DNA from: Sutterella massiliensis
GTDB taxonomy: Bacteria; Pseudomonadota; Gammaproteobacteria; Burkholderiales; Burkholderiaceae_F
Direction: 5' to 3'
Assembly (NCBI RefSeq): GCF_016899755.1
Contig: NZ_JACJJC010000006.1
Coordinates: forward strand, 62,001-126,000
DNA: 64,000 nucleotides
The notes under the pieces: generated by a model
What the model was told of the DNA's origin: nothing
What the model saw: the letters and a program-made list of their open reading frames with translations, nothing else
Database searches by the model: none
Position numbers and translations under genes: made by a program
In this document: positions 37,642 to 47,497 of the stretch, piece after piece
Position numbering within the stretch: the stretch's first letter is position 1
Layout: every line of letters begins with the position of its first letter

Positions 37642-39576
37642 ATGCTTCGTCTTTTGAACCTCGCGCTCATGCGCGGCACACGCCTGCTCTATAAAGGCGC
37701 GAGCCTCACGGCGGCGCCCGGCGAACGCGTGGGGCTCGTCGGCCCCAACGGCTGCGGAAAGTCGACGCTCTTTGCGGCCGTCTTGGGCGACCTCTCGCCC
37801 GAAGACGGCGAAATCGACGCGCCCGCGTCCGACCGAATCGCGCATGTGGCGCAGAGCTTTGTGGCGGAAAACGTCACGACGCTTGAATTCGTGCTCTCGG
37901 GCCACGCGCCCCTCGTTGCCGCCCGCGAAGCGCTTCGCACCGCAGAGGCGAGCGGCGACGAAATGGCGCTTGCCGCCGCACACGCGCAGCTCGCCGAAGT
38001 GAACGAAGGGGCGGTCGCCGCCCAAGCGCGGACGATTCTTGCCGGTCTCGGCTTTTCGCAGGCCGACGGCGAACGACTCGTCTACGACTTTTCGGGCGGC
38101 TGGCGCAACCGCATCGCGCTCGCACGCGCACTGATGCGACCCGCCGACCTGCTGCTCCTTGACGAGCCGACCAACCATCTCGACATTGATTCGCTCATCT
38201 GGCTCGAAAACTGGCTGCGCCACGTCGAGTCGACGGTCGTCATCATTTCGCACGACCGCGAGTTTCTCGACCGCGCCGTCTCGACGATCTGGTCGATCGA
38301 AGACGGCACCATCGTGCGCTACGCCGGGAACTACACGCAGTTTGAAGCCGCGCGCATCGAAAAGCTCCGCCAGCAGGACGCCGCACGAAAAGCCTACGAA
38401 ACGCAGGCCGCGCACCTCACGAGCTACATCGAGCGCTTCCGCTACAAAGCCTCCAAAGCCCGCCAGGCACAGTCGCGCATCAAGATGCTCGAGCGCCTGC
38501 AGGCGGTCGAACCCGTACGCGCCAAGCGCGAGTGGCGCTTCGAATTCTTTAAGCCCGAACGCCTTCCCGAACACTTGGTCGACGCCGAAGGCCTTGCCGT
38601 CGGCTACGGCGAGCGCCGCGTCTTGTCGGACGTGACGTTCAGCATTCGTTCGGGCGAGCGGATCGGCATTTTGGGCGTCAACGGCGCGGGCAAGTCCACG
38701 CTCATCAAAGCGATCGTGGGAGAACTTCCGCTCATGGCGGGGGAACTTCGCCGCGGCCAGGGGCTCGAAATCGGCTACTTCGCGCAGCACCAGCTCGATC
38801 AGCTGCGGCTCGACGAAACGCCGCTCGAGCACATGAAGCGCTTGGCGCCCGATACGCGCGAGCAGGAACTGCGCGATCATCTCGGCACCTACCGCTTTTC
38901 GGGCGACCTTGCCACGAGCCCCGTCAAGCCCATGTCGGGCGGCGAGAAGGCGCGTTTGGCGCTCGCACTCATTGCGTGGAAGAAGCCGAACCTCCTTGTT
39001 CTCGACGAACCGACCAACCACCTCGACATGGAAACGCGCGAGGCGCTCACGATGGCGCTCTCGACCTTCGAAGGCGCGGTGCTCCTCGTTTCGCACGACC
39101 GACATCTGCTTCGCGCCGTCACGGACCAACTCTGGCTCGTGCACGACGGCCTTGTAAAACCTTACGACGGCGACCTTGACGACTACGCGAAGCTCGTGCT
39201 CGAACATCGCCGCACGACGGCGCAGGCCGAACGCTCGCAGCGCGAAGGCGAAAAGCTCGAGAAGAACGACAAGGGGCCGCAGCCCGTCGTCAACAAGAAG
39301 GAAGCGCGCCGCCTTGAGGCACAGGAGCGTCAGCGCATTGCGGAACTGCGTAAGCCCTTGAAGAAAGAGCTCGACGCCGTCGAAAAGGCGCTCGCCCAAG
39401 CGAGCGAAAAGCTCCGCGCACTCGACGCCACGCTCGCAGACCCCGAGTTCTACAACGGCTCGGACCAGGACTTGGTCGCCAAGACCCTGCGCGAACACGG
39501 CGAACTCGCCCCCAAGGTCGAAGCGCTCGAAATGCGCTGGCTCGAGCTCTCGGAAGCCATTGAGGCGATCTGCTGA
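37642..39576 (+). CDS. ABC-F family ATPase (YheS/Uup-like)
   Basis: A soluble protein with two ABC domains and no membrane part, 644 residues (YheS 637). The first ABC has GPNGCGKST, FSGGWRNRIALARAL and LLLLDEPTNHLD; the second has GVNGAGKST, MSGGEKARLALAL and LLVLDEPTNHLDM. Both catalytic Glu are present. The interdomain linker (about 245-310, many Arg/Lys, RYKASKARQAQSR) is the part that reaches the ribosomal P site in this family. A charged C-terminal coiled coil follows. The ATG at 37642 follows prmB by 10 bp. YheS is the nearest match by length and linker. Confidence 0.9.
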   Translation: MLRLLNLALMRGTRLLYKGASLTAAPGERVGLVGPNGCGKSTLFAAVLGDLSPEDGEIDAPASDRIAHVAQSFVAENVTTLEFVLSGHAPLVAAREALRTAEASGDEMALAAAHAQLAEVNEGAVAAQARTILAGLGFSQADGERLVYDFSGGWRNRIALARALMRPADLLLLDEPTNHLDIDSLIWLENWLRHVESTVVIISHDREFLDRAVSTIWSIEDGTIVRYAGNYTQFEAARIEKLRQQDAARKAYETQAAHLTSYIERFRYKASKARQAQSRIKMLERLQAVEPVRAKREWRFEFFKPERLPEHLVDAEGLAVGYGERRVLSDVTFSIRSGERIGILGVNGAGKSTLIKAIVGELPLMAGELRRGQGLEIGYFAQHQLDQLRLDETPLEHMKRLAPDTREQELRDHLGTYRFSGDLATSPVKPMSGGEKARLALALIAWKKPNLLVLDEPTNHLDMETREALTMALSTFEGAVLLVSHDRHLLRAVTDQLWLVHDGLVKPYDGDLDDYAKLVLEHRRTTAQAERSQREGEKLEKNDKGPQPVVNKKEARRLEAQERQRIAELRKPLKKELDAVEKALAQASEKLRALDATLADPEFYNGSDQDLVAKTLREHGELAPKVEALEMRWLELSEAIEAIC

Positions 39577-39633
39577 TCTCGCGTGCGTCAGCAACAATCG
39601 AGACCACCGGCCATCGAGTGAAGCCATAAAGAA

Positions 39634-39670
39634 CGGGCGGCGTGATCAACACGTCGCCCGATTCTTTTTG
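39634..39670 (+). terminator. Intrinsic terminator of the prmB/ABC-F operon
   Basis: CGGGCGGCGTG pairs with CACGTCGCCCG (one G-T wobble, loop ATCAA) and is followed by ATTCTTTTTG. It lies between the convergent ABC-F gene and the unknown gene at 39695. Confidence 0.9.
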
Positions 39671-39694
39671 GCGCAATTTGCGTGAAGGACCGAC

Positions 39695-41020
39695 TTATTC
39701 GCCGTCGTCCTTCTTCTCGGCGGACTTCTCCGTTTCGCGCTTCACCGCGGCCTTCACAAGCGCCTCGACGGCGGCCTGTCCGGCGTCGGCCGCGGCGAGT
39801 TCGCCGCGGCTACGCTTTTCGTTGGCTTCGCGCGCCTCGCGAACGAGCGCGGCGATCGTGTCTGCATCGGTCGAAGCAGCGGTGCTCGGCGCAAAGGCGG
39901 TCTCTTCGGCTTCGCTCGAGGCGAACTTGTAGGCGCCCACCGACGCCTCTTCGTTTTGAGCGCCGAAATCGATGCCGCCCGAGCGCACCATCTGCATGAC
40001 GATGCCGTTGATCACTTCGGCGTCGCGGTCCATTTCTTCTTCCGTCGGATCTCGCCCTTCGGCAAAGGCCTTGCGGCAGCGGGGACCGTCGCGAAGCGCA
40101 TAGCCCATGACGATTTCTTCGCGCTTTCCCTGCGGCACGTCAGCGGACCCCGCAGCCGTATAGAGCACGCGCATGTCGTGCATGAAGTTCGAATTGGAGA
40201 GCAGCGACGCCATAAAGGCCATATCCTCTTCGCTCACCGAGTTAAAGCCCATGCGCTCGACATTGAGCGCGTCGGCGTCTTCGGGCTTCCAATCGGGATA
40301 GGTCTTGCGGAAGTCGTCTGTAACGGCGTTTTCGGCAAAGAGCTCCTCGAGATCGGGCAGTCGGTCGCCCGCGAGCGCAAGGTTCGATGTCGTGAAGCCC
40401 GTATAAATCGTCACGATCGCGTCCTTGCATTCGGTGACCGAAATCACCTTGTCGCCCCCCATCTGAGCGAGTTCGCCCGTGAGGTCGAGGAAGGTCATCA
40501 CGAAGTCCATCGCAAAGAGCGAGCAGAGGATGCGCGGATCCATGTAGCGGTTCGTGATATCGATACCCGCCTGACTCATCTTGGCGCGCCCCCAGCGTTC
40601 GCGGATGGCATCGATGACGCCCGCGCCCATCCAGCCCGAGTCATCCTTATAGTCGGGACGGATATTGAGCAGAGTCGCAGCGATCGTGTAGGCGACGCCC
40701 GCGACGCGGTCTTCGCGCTCCTCCATCGAATAGGGGGCGTTGCGGCGAATGGCAGCGGCGAGCGCATAGGAGAAGCCGATAAACATATCCTGCAGTTCGA
40801 CATAGTCGGCGAGGTTGCCGTGGCGAACGGGACCGTTGTAGTTGGCCGCAAGAATTTCGAGATGCGGGAAGCCCTGCTCTTCGTAGAAGCGGTTGTTGAG
40901 CGCTTCGCGAAGCGTATCGAGTAGGAACGTGTAGCTCACGTTCTGCAGACGCTGCGCGCTCTTTTCGCGGCGCTGCTCGAGCTTCTTGGCCCGACGGGGG
41001 GCGGCTTTGCTTTTGGGCAT
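39695..41020 (-). CDS. Hypothetical protein, 441 residues
   Basis: No family recognised. The start at 41020 (MPKSKAAPRRAKKLEQRREK) follows GAGG at a suitable distance, and an upstream extension adds only unconserved sequence. The protein begins with a basic, probably helical 30 residues. A mostly globular middle follows with acidic and aromatic patches (FYEEQGFPHLEILAANYNG; DAIRERWGRAKMSQAGIDIT). The tail is Ala/Glu/Lys-rich and low-complexity from about residue 345. There is no signal peptide or membrane helix, so it is cytoplasmic, possibly nucleic-acid associated through the basic ends. It is monocistronic and divergent from the small gene at 41306. Codon use resembles its neighbours. Confidence 0.75.
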   Translation of the reverse strand: MPKSKAAPRRAKKLEQRREKSAQRLQNVSYTFLLDTLREALNNRFYEEQGFPHLEILAANYNGPVRHGNLADYVELQDMFIGFSYALAAAIRRNAPYSMEEREDRVAGVAYTIAATLLNIRPDYKDDSGWMGAGVIDAIRERWGRAKMSQAGIDITNRYMDPRILCSLFAMDFVMTFLDLTGELAQMGGDKVISVTECKDAIVTIYTGFTTSNLALAGDRLPDLEELFAENAVTDDFRKTYPDWKPEDADALNVERMGFNSVSEEDMAFMASLLSNSNFMHDMRVLYTAAGSADVPQGKREEIVMGYALRDGPRCRKAFAEGRDPTEEEMDRDAEVINGIVMQMVRSGGIDFGAQNEEASVGAYKFASSEAEETAFAPSTAASTDADTIAALVREAREANEKRSRGELAAADAGQAAVEALVKAAVKRETEKSAEKKDDGE

Positions 41021-41305
41021 GTTCGGCCTCAGGGAAAAGAATCGATTCCGGGCCGGCACTTGCCCAATAGGCGTGGCCGGCCGCATTTTCTATGGGTTGA
41101 ATTTCTCGAAGACTAGCGCCGGAACCTTAAGTGTGAATTTCGCGCCGCTCGCCGCCCGGCAACCCCGGCATCTTCTTGGCGCGACCCGCTCGAAGCCCTA
41201 CAATGACGGCAGTGACAACCGCCGCGGGATCGGCAACCCAACCGACAAAGCACGCGAACGGGTGTTCGTTTTATTCGCGCGACAACCTCTTTGGAGATTC
41301 TTCCG

Positions 41306-41620
41306 ATGTCCGATATTTCCGCTCAATGGATCCAAGCAACGCTCAGCGACGCGGCCGAGGCGCTTCAGGAAGCGCTCGACAAGCTCGAAGAGCATCCGGA
41401 CGAAGAAACCGCCGAGTACATTCTCAAGCACGATCTCGTCAACGTGTACGCCAAGCTCAACTATGCGGTCAATTCCGCGCGCCTCGGTCCGGCGGCGCTC
41501 TCGGCGCTCTCCGAGGACGAGCTCATCGCGTGGCCTGCGAAGATGCCCTTCTACACGTTCGATGAAATCGACATGCTCGGTGCAGAAGAAGAGGACGCCG
41601 AGACGCACGAAGTGAAATAA
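41306..41620 (+). CDS. Hypothetical small acidic protein, 104 residues
   Basis: No family recognised. The ATG at 41306 is preferred over an upstream TTG (41291), because the TGGAG sequence inside that extension serves as Shine-Dalgarno nine nt before the ATG. The protein is acidic, predicted helical (DAAEALQEALDKLEEHPDE) and ends in a Glu/Asp-rich tail (LGAEEEDAETHEVK). It has no signal or membrane helix. It precedes trkH in the same direction with a 157-bp gap and diverges from the 441-residue gene. Confidence 0.65.
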   Translation: MSDISAQWIQATLSDAAEALQEALDKLEEHPDEETAEYILKHDLVNVYAKLNYAVNSARLGPAALSALSEDELIAWPAKMPFYTFDEIDMLGAEEEDAETHEVK

Positions 41621-41777
41621 CGCGCAGCACGCGCAAGCGGTTCGCTTCCTCCTAAGAAGCAGTCCCGCACCCCGAGATAAACGAAGCCCAATCGGCCGAG
41701 CCGATGCGTACCGCGAGCTGCGCGCATCGGCGCTTTGCTTCTCGGCAGGTGCCCGCTAGCGCCGAACGCGACCGTCC

Positions 41778-43259
41778 ATGAACGCATCGATCATCACCTA
41801 CCTCATCTGCCCCGTACTGCACGTACTCGGCCCCGTTCTCATTTGGTTCGGCGCCGTGATGCTGATTCCGTACGGCGTGAGCCTCTACAAAGCCGACGGC
41901 GCCGACTTCGTCTTCGCGCAGTCGGCGGCCGCGACCATTTCGATCGGTCTTCTCCTCACGATCGCCTTCTGGAAATTTAAGCGCGAGATGACCGCGCAGC
42001 ACGGTTTTCTGGTCGTGACGCTCTCTTGGACGTCGATCGCGGCGGCGGCGACGCTCCCGATCATGCTTTACCTCCCGCAGTACGGCTTCATTCAGGCGTT
42101 CTTCGAGACGATGTCGTGCCTGACAACGACGGGCGCGAGCATGATGAACGACCTCGAAGGCCTGCCCCTCTCGATCAACGGCTGGCGGTGCCTCCTCGCC
42201 TGGATCGGCGGCATGGGCTTGATTGTCTTCTCGGTGGCGATTCTCCCGCTCTTAGGCGTCGGGGGCGCGCAGATCATGAAGGCCGAGATGAGCGGACCGC
42301 TCAAGGAGACGCGCCTCACGCCGCGCGTTGCCGAAACCGCACGTGCGCTCTACATGATCTACTTCGGACTTTCGGTCGCGAGCGCCATCGCCTACCACTT
42401 GGCCGGTATGGAGTGGGAAGACGCCATCATGCACATGATGACGACCGTGAGCCTCTCGGGAATCAGTCCGCACGACGCGAGTTTCGGGTACTTCAACAGC
42501 CAGGCGGTCAATCTCGTTGCCGTGATTTTCATGGCGATCTGCGGCTGCAACTTCGCAATGCATTTCGTGGTTTGGCGCCGGCGCAACCCCTTTCTCTACC
42601 TGCGCGACCCCGAAACGCTCGGCTGGTTCGGCGTGCTCGCCGCACTCACAACCGTAATGACGCTCTACTTTCTGAGAACGGGCGTCGAAACAACGACCTG
42701 GGAGGCGATTTTGTCGGCAGCCTTCGTCGTCTTTTCAACCGCGTCGACAACGGGCTACACAAATCCCGACCTCGCCTACGCGATGATGCCGCCCGCGCTC
42801 ACGCTTATTCTCATGGCTTCGGCCGCCTTTGCAACCTGCGCAGGATCGACGGGGGGCGGCATCCGCATGGTGCGCGTCATCATTCTCTTGAAGGAGGTGT
42901 CACGCGAATTCCGCCATCTCCTGATGCCCAATGCCGTTCTGCCTTTGAAAGTGGGCGGCTACGTCGTGAGCCGCAACATCTTTGCGGGCGTCTGCGTCTA
43001 CCTGATCGTCTGGATGCTTTCGATTGCAGCGGGCTCGCTCTCGCTCATGATTTCGGGATTTGAACCGATAGACGCTTTCTCAACAGCTTACGCCTGCATC
43101 ACGAACCTCGGGCTTGCACTCGGGTCGCTTGAGAGTGCAGGGAACTTCGCAAGTCTCTCGAATATTCAGCTCGGCATCTGCACGTTCCTCATGCTCCTCG
43201 GGCGTCTCGAACTCTTTACCGTGCTCATTCTCTTTACGCGCACGTTCTGGCGCCATTGA
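41778..43259 (+). CDS. trkH: TrkH-type potassium uptake channel protein
   Basis: Membrane subunit of the Trk K+ uptake system, 493 residues, with eight M1-P-M2-like helices. Four selectivity-filter loops are visible: LTTTGASM, TTVSLSGISPHD, STASTTGYTNP and ITNLGLALGS. The third-repeat gating segment is followed by FATCAGSTGGGIRMVR, typical of TrkH/TrkG. The regulatory partner TrkA is not adjacent. The 41621-41777 gap has no obvious promoter. A 9-bp inverted repeat (GGGAGACTT/AAGTCTCCC, 43269-43304) follows the stop but lacks a T-run. Confidence 0.94.
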   Translation: MNASIITYLICPVLHVLGPVLIWFGAVMLIPYGVSLYKADGADFVFAQSAAATISIGLLLTIAFWKFKREMTAQHGFLVVTLSWTSIAAAATLPIMLYLPQYGFIQAFFETMSCLTTTGASMMNDLEGLPLSINGWRCLLAWIGGMGLIVFSVAILPLLGVGGAQIMKAEMSGPLKETRLTPRVAETARALYMIYFGLSVASAIAYHLAGMEWEDAIMHMMTTVSLSGISPHDASFGYFNSQAVNLVAVIFMAICGCNFAMHFVVWRRRNPFLYLRDPETLGWFGVLAALTTVMTLYFLRTGVETTTWEAILSAAFVVFSTASTTGYTNPDLAYAMMPPALTLILMASAAFATCAGSTGGGIRMVRVIILLKEVSREFRHLLMPNAVLPLKVGGYVVSRNIFAGVCVYLIVWMLSIAAGSLSLMISGFEPIDAFSTAYACITNLGLALGSLESAGNFASLSNIQLGICTFLMLLGRLELFTVLILFTRTFWRH

Positions 43260-43387
43260 GCACAATGAGGGAGACTTCACAGCCAACGCGCTCGAAAGTC
43301 TCCCTTACGACAAAAAAGATCACATTCAGCCTCAAACCATGCAGGCTTGCGCTTCGGGGTTTGTCGTTTCTCTGCGCGAAGATGAGA

Positions 43388-43729
43388 TCACACCCAACTT
43401 CGGCAGGTCGAGACGTTCACTCCGGTTTCGGCGGAGATTTGCTGCCAACTCAGCCCTCGTGCGCGAAGTTCGCGTACTCGCTCTTTTACCTTCTGGGAAT
43501 AGCGGCACCGCATGGTGCTGGGCTGATCGCTGAACACGCCGCGCTTATATTCGCGCCCCCAGTCGCGAACCGTGTTCGGCGACAAGCTGAGCACCTTGGC
43601 AACCAACTTGTAGCCGAACCCTTTGTCAAAAAGAATTTTGGCGGCCTTGCGCTGCTGTTCGATCGAACCTTTCGAAGGACGCTCGCACAATGACGCAGAG
43701 GCTGGAGCAGAAGCTTCAGACTTCTTCAT
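43388..43729 (-). CDS. Small two-HTH protein, paralogue of the protein at 48285
   Basis: A protein of 113 residues with two predicted helix-turn-helix units: KILFDKGFGYKLVAKVLSLS plus NTVRDW, and RVRELRARGLSWQQISAET plus the end. Both resemble HTH modules at the start of IS-type transposases (OrfA-like), but no catalytic domain or inverted repeats are nearby. It is strikingly similar to the 121-residue protein at 48285-48650: GYKLVAKVLSLSPNTVRDW against GYRTVAKVLGLSIYTVRDW. It ends right after the second HTH, about eight residues shorter than its paralogue. The start at 43729 has GGAAAGAAG upstream. It lies directly downstream of an autotransporter on the same strand, beyond a terminator, so it has its own promoter. 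Function unknown; a DNA-binding regulator is likely. Confidence 0.7.
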   Translation of the reverse strand: MKKSEASAPASASLCERPSKGSIEQQRKAAKILFDKGFGYKLVAKVLSLSPNTVRDWGREYKRGVFSDQPSTMRCRYSQKVKERVRELRARGLSWQQISAETGVNVSTCRSWV

Positions 43730-43965
43730 TCTTCTTTCCGGTTGTTCCGTAGAGCAGTCGTTTAGTTCAATCGAAAAAGTGAGGTTGCGAGCTAAGCAGT
43801 CCGCTTGACTTCGCGTCAAGGGATGCTGGAAATCTCCCGCGCCTTTACCGTCTGTACCCGCACAAACACAACCGAAAGATTAACAAATTGCTCTTTGAAC
43901 GGAGGGAAGCGTTAACCCGCTAAAAGAAAATGAAGACCTGCAAGCCGCATTGTTCTCAATGCCGT

Positions 43966-44001
43966 AAAAAAATCCCCCGAGGTGACAGCCTCGGGGGGAT
44001 T
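43966..44001 (-). terminator. Intrinsic terminator of the subtilisin autotransporter
   Basis: On the minus strand AATCCCCCCGAGG pairs with CCTCGGGGGATT around a 6-nt loop, followed by a T7 run (43972-43966). It ends the transcript about 110 nt after the autotransporter stop. Confidence 0.93.
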
Positions 44002-44110
44002 GAATTTCCTTTTGGTGGTTGATTTTTAATTTTTTCGCCTGAGAGGGACTTCGCACCAACGGTTGCGTCCGCGATGCGAAGTCCGTCAGACTGCTCGATT
44101 TTTCTTTTTA

Positions 44111-47100
44111 TTAGAAGGCGAAGCGAACGTTGGCGAAGAGGCCGCTCGACGAAACATCGCCGTCGTACGCACCGGTGTACGAGAGACCGAACGTGGTGGT
44201 CTTCGTGAGCTGGGCTTCGATGCCGAGACCGACACCGAACATGTTGTCAAGCTCACCGCCTTCGATCTTGGCAACACCGGAACCGCCGAGGCCAAGCAGC
44301 GCTTCAGCGGACGTGTCGCCGAAGAAGTGCATCCAGTTCACATCACCCTTGACGGACATGGCAACGGAGCCGACCGTGAACGGAATTGCACCACGCAGAC
44401 CAAGCGTCGTAACCTGGACGTTCTGATTTTCGTTGTTGGTTTCAACTTCGACACCGGCGACGTTTTCCGAGAAGTCGTCGCTCTGGACATGCATCCAGGA
44501 GAAGCCGACGTACGGTTCTACAGAGTAGGAAGCGGTGTTGAAGCCCGTATAGGCGCCTTCAACGAAGATCTGAGCGATCTGAGCGTCGTTGTCGATCTTG
44601 TTGGTAGCGGTATTCGTACCGATCGTCAGGCCGCGATGACCTTCACGGTCCTGCTGCGTGTACGTAAAGCCGAAGTTCAGACCGACAACATCCTGGATGT
44701 TCGTCTGCGCATAGATACCGAAGTGGATATCGTCGCTTTCGAGCTTGCCGTTCTTGCCGCCGTCGAACTCGGACGTACCGGCGCCGAAGAAGACGCCAAC
44801 CTTGGCTGCCGGGCAAACATCGACTTCAGCACCGACGAGGCCGGCGTAGAAGTCGTTGTCGATGCTCGAATTGCCGTAGTCGACATCGCCCCAGGTACCA
44901 ATGCCCGTCGCCCAGATGCGAGCCGTACCGTCAGCCATTTCGGCAACGCGGGCGCCGCCGATGCCCTGTGCCTGATCCTTAACGGCACGCGTCATCGTGA
45001 TCGTGTTGACGATCGAGGCGTTCTGAGCGTTCAGGAACGCATCGTTGCCGAGGGAGTCGTACGTACGGCCAACCTGTTCGCCGTTCGCAGTCAGGAGCAT
45101 GTCAAAGAGCGCACCGTCCTTGGTGGCAGCGAGTGCCTTACCGATTTCGCGAGCATTCGACGAGGAACCGTAAGCCGTGAACGAACCTTCGTTGACTTCG
45201 GTCGTCGCAGTGATTTCGCCGGTAGCAGAATCGATGGTGAGCTTCGTATCGAAGAACGCAAGAGCATCATCGGAGAACATGTCTTCGGTGAGGCCCGTAA
45301 CGTTATCAGCCTTCAGCTTCGTTTCGAGAGCGACCCCGTCAACAGCACCCTTGAGCGTTTCGGCATTGGCGCTGCCAACCGAAATCTTGGCGCCTTCTTC
45401 GAACGAGATGTTGCCAACGGAAACTTCTTCACCGGCCGAGAGGAGATACGTACCGCCATCCTTCACGGCAACATCAACGGAATGATCGCTGTGTTCGTCA
45501 TGGCTCGTTCCCGTCTGCGTGAATTCGTCGGTGTACGAATTCATAATGCCGAAGGAACCGCCGTTGACCGTCACCTTACCGTTGGCAACAGCCTTGGTTT
45601 CCGTTTCCGTGACACCGAACGAATTGTTAAAGCCCCAGAGGGTGCCTTCTTCAACCGTCGTGCCGCCGCGGTAGGTGTTGTTGCCCGTCAGAACGAGCGT
45701 GCCCTGACCACGCTTGACAAGCGAACCGTCGTACAGACCGTGTTCAAGCTTGTACTTGATCGATTCGGCGCGCTTGGCATAGTACTCGGCACGCCACTTG
45801 CGGGCATCTTCGGGATCGATCGTTGCGTCGTCAACGTCGGGAATATCGGCGCCGCCGAGCTCATAGTCTTCGGCATCAAGGTCGGTGCCGTTCTTCGTGA
45901 GTTCCATCCAAGCGAGATCTTCGGCCTTGCGCTGATCGAGAGCAACCTGCGAGATGTCGTTCGACCAAACGTCGAGCGCCGTCGTACGCATGTTGTAGTC
46001 GAACTTGCCGAGAAGCTGGCCGGGACCGTACATGCCCTTTTCAAGATCGGGCATACCCCAGCCGTAGATCTCGTCAACTTCGCCTTCAGCAGCAGTCCAG
46101 CCGGTGAAGTTCGAACCGTCGGCGTTCTTGTGGTTGGCCGTCGTGAAGAGCACGTCGCGAACCTGAACGGCGCTCATGTCCTGATAGCGCGACATCAGCA
46201 CGCCCATGGCACCGGTGACGTGCGGCGCAGCCATCGAGGTACCGCTGTAGGAAGCGTAGCCGGCATCGCCGAGCTTGTGCTCGTCGTCCGTCGCTTCGTA
46301 GTGATCGTCGTAAACGATGCTGCTGTAGATGCCGCTACCCGGCGCAACAACCGTCCACCACTTGGCATTGCCGGCCTGGTTAAACCCGTCGACCCACTTG
46401 TACTTGTCGCGGCCTTCCGCATCAACACCGTCCTTCTGCAGACCGGCGACGGCGATCCAGTTCTGTTCGGCTTCGGGGTTGAAGTACGGATAGAGCGCAC
46501 GGTAGTACGGCATATCCATGTTGCGGTTGCCGGTCGTCATCACCTGAACGACGTTCGTGCCCTTGACCGCATCCCAGGCCGCATCAACAAACGACGGATC
46601 GTCGCCGTAACGCTGCTTGAAGAGGAAATATTCGTACTCGGTTTCGGCCGTCGTATTGGCGGGCAGCGACGTACCGCCTTCGTTGATACGGAGATTCGTA
46701 CCGAACGAGTTGTTGATCACGCCACCGCGCTCAGCTCCGTTGGCTGCAATAAGGTTATCGGCAAGAGACTTCCAACCGGCATAGAAGAAGTTGTAGTCCT
46801 GCGGCATACCGTAGTTGGTGTTGTCGGTGCCGCCCGTGTTGCCGACCCAGATTTCGGAACCCCAGGACACGCCGTGGAATTCGCTGCCGTCGCGGTTGGC
46901 GCCGACCGTCCCGGTAACGTGCGTGCCGTGCGTATCGTTCACATGACCGATCCAGTTGCCGTCGATGTCGAACTTGTCGCCCTTTTCATAATCGCCGTTT
47001 TCAAAAACGTCGCCGACACCGGAAACACCGTCCTGATAGCGGTCGCCCGTCGAGCCGTATTCGCCGGTTGCATGCGAAGCATGGAAACGGTCGCCCGCAA

Positions 47101-47476
47101 GTTCCGGATGCTTCTGCAGGAGAGCGCCCGAATCCATCACGCCAAGCGCAACGCCCTGACCGTGGTAGCCGAGCGCATAAGCGCTCGAGGCCTTCATGGC
47201 CGTGAGACCCCAGTCCTTCTTATATTCTTCGGTTTCCCAGGAACCCTTGTCACCGATCTTGCCGGGGTCCTGGTAGCCGCTCGAAGCCGAAAGGGAAGAA
47301 CCGGTCAGTTCGACCGGCATATAAGCGGCAAAAGCAGAACCCGCAGCAAATGCGGCGGCAACAGCAACGGCAGCCATGGTCGCTTTGGCTGCCTTACCGC
47401 GCGACATGTGCTTTTCATCGGAAACGATGTACTGCTGACGAGCGGCGCTCCAAATGGTCTTGAAAGTGCGATTCAT
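44111..47476 (-). CDS. Subtilisin-family (S8) serine protease autotransporter
   Basis: A type Va secreted surface protease of 1121 residues. The N-terminus is an extended signal peptide region: ESPR-like MNRTFKTIWSAARQQYIVSD, a basic segment, then a hydrophobic alanine-rich core ending GSAFA. The catalytic triad is in canonical context: Asp115 (VMDSGAL), His183 (DTHGTHVTGT) and Ser414 (SGTSMAAPHV). A PATR-type repeat (LVKRGQGTLVLTGNNTYRGG) leads to the C-terminal beta-barrel ending in the sorting motif FANVRFAF. The start at 47476 follows GAGGAG; a longer frame to 47497 lacks support. Upstream lie a terminator-like leader, a poly-G tract and a perfect FNR box, so expression is probably anaerobically activated and phase variable. 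GC is lower than in the core genes. Confidence 0.95.
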   Translation of the reverse strand: MNRTFKTIWSAARQQYIVSDEKHMSRGKAAKATMAAVAVAAAFAAGSAFAAYMPVELTGSSLSASSGYQDPGKIGDKGSWETEEYKKDWGLTAMKASSAYALGYHGQGVALGVMDSGALLQKHPELAGDRFHASHATGEYGSTGDRYQDGVSGVGDVFENGDYEKGDKFDIDGNWIGHVNDTHGTHVTGTVGANRDGSEFHGVSWGSEIWVGNTGGTDNTNYGMPQDYNFFYAGWKSLADNLIAANGAERGGVINNSFGTNLRINEGGTSLPANTTAETEYEYFLFKQRYGDDPSFVDAAWDAVKGTNVVQVMTTGNRNMDMPYYRALYPYFNPEAEQNWIAVAGLQKDGVDAEGRDKYKWVDGFNQAGNAKWWTVVAPGSGIYSSIVYDDHYEATDDEHKLGDAGYASYSGTSMAAPHVTGAMGVLMSRYQDMSAVQVRDVLFTTANHKNADGSNFTGWTAAEGEVDEIYGWGMPDLEKGMYGPGQLLGKFDYNMRTTALDVWSNDISQVALDQRKAEDLAWMELTKNGTDLDAEDYELGGADIPDVDDATIDPEDARKWRAEYYAKRAESIKYKLEHGLYDGSLVKRGQGTLVLTGNNTYRGGTTVEEGTLWGFNNSFGVTETETKAVANGKVTVNGGSFGIMNSYTDEFTQTGTSHDEHSDHSVDVAVKDGGTYLLSAGEEVSVGNISFEEGAKISVGSANAETLKGAVDGVALETKLKADNVTGLTEDMFSDDALAFFDTKLTIDSATGEITATTEVNEGSFTAYGSSSNAREIGKALAATKDGALFDMLLTANGEQVGRTYDSLGNDAFLNAQNASIVNTITMTRAVKDQAQGIGGARVAEMADGTARIWATGIGTWGDVDYGNSSIDNDFYAGLVGAEVDVCPAAKVGVFFGAGTSEFDGGKNGKLESDDIHFGIYAQTNIQDVVGLNFGFTYTQQDREGHRGLTIGTNTATNKIDNDAQIAQIFVEGAYTGFNTASYSVEPYVGFSWMHVQSDDFSENVAGVEVETNNENQNVQVTTLGLRGAIPFTVGSVAMSVKGDVNWMHFFGDTSAEALLGLGGSGVAKIEGGELDNMFGVGLGIEAQLTKTTTFGLSYTGAYDGDVSSSGLFANVRFAF

Positions 47477-47497
47477 TTTGTGAATCTCCTCAAACAC

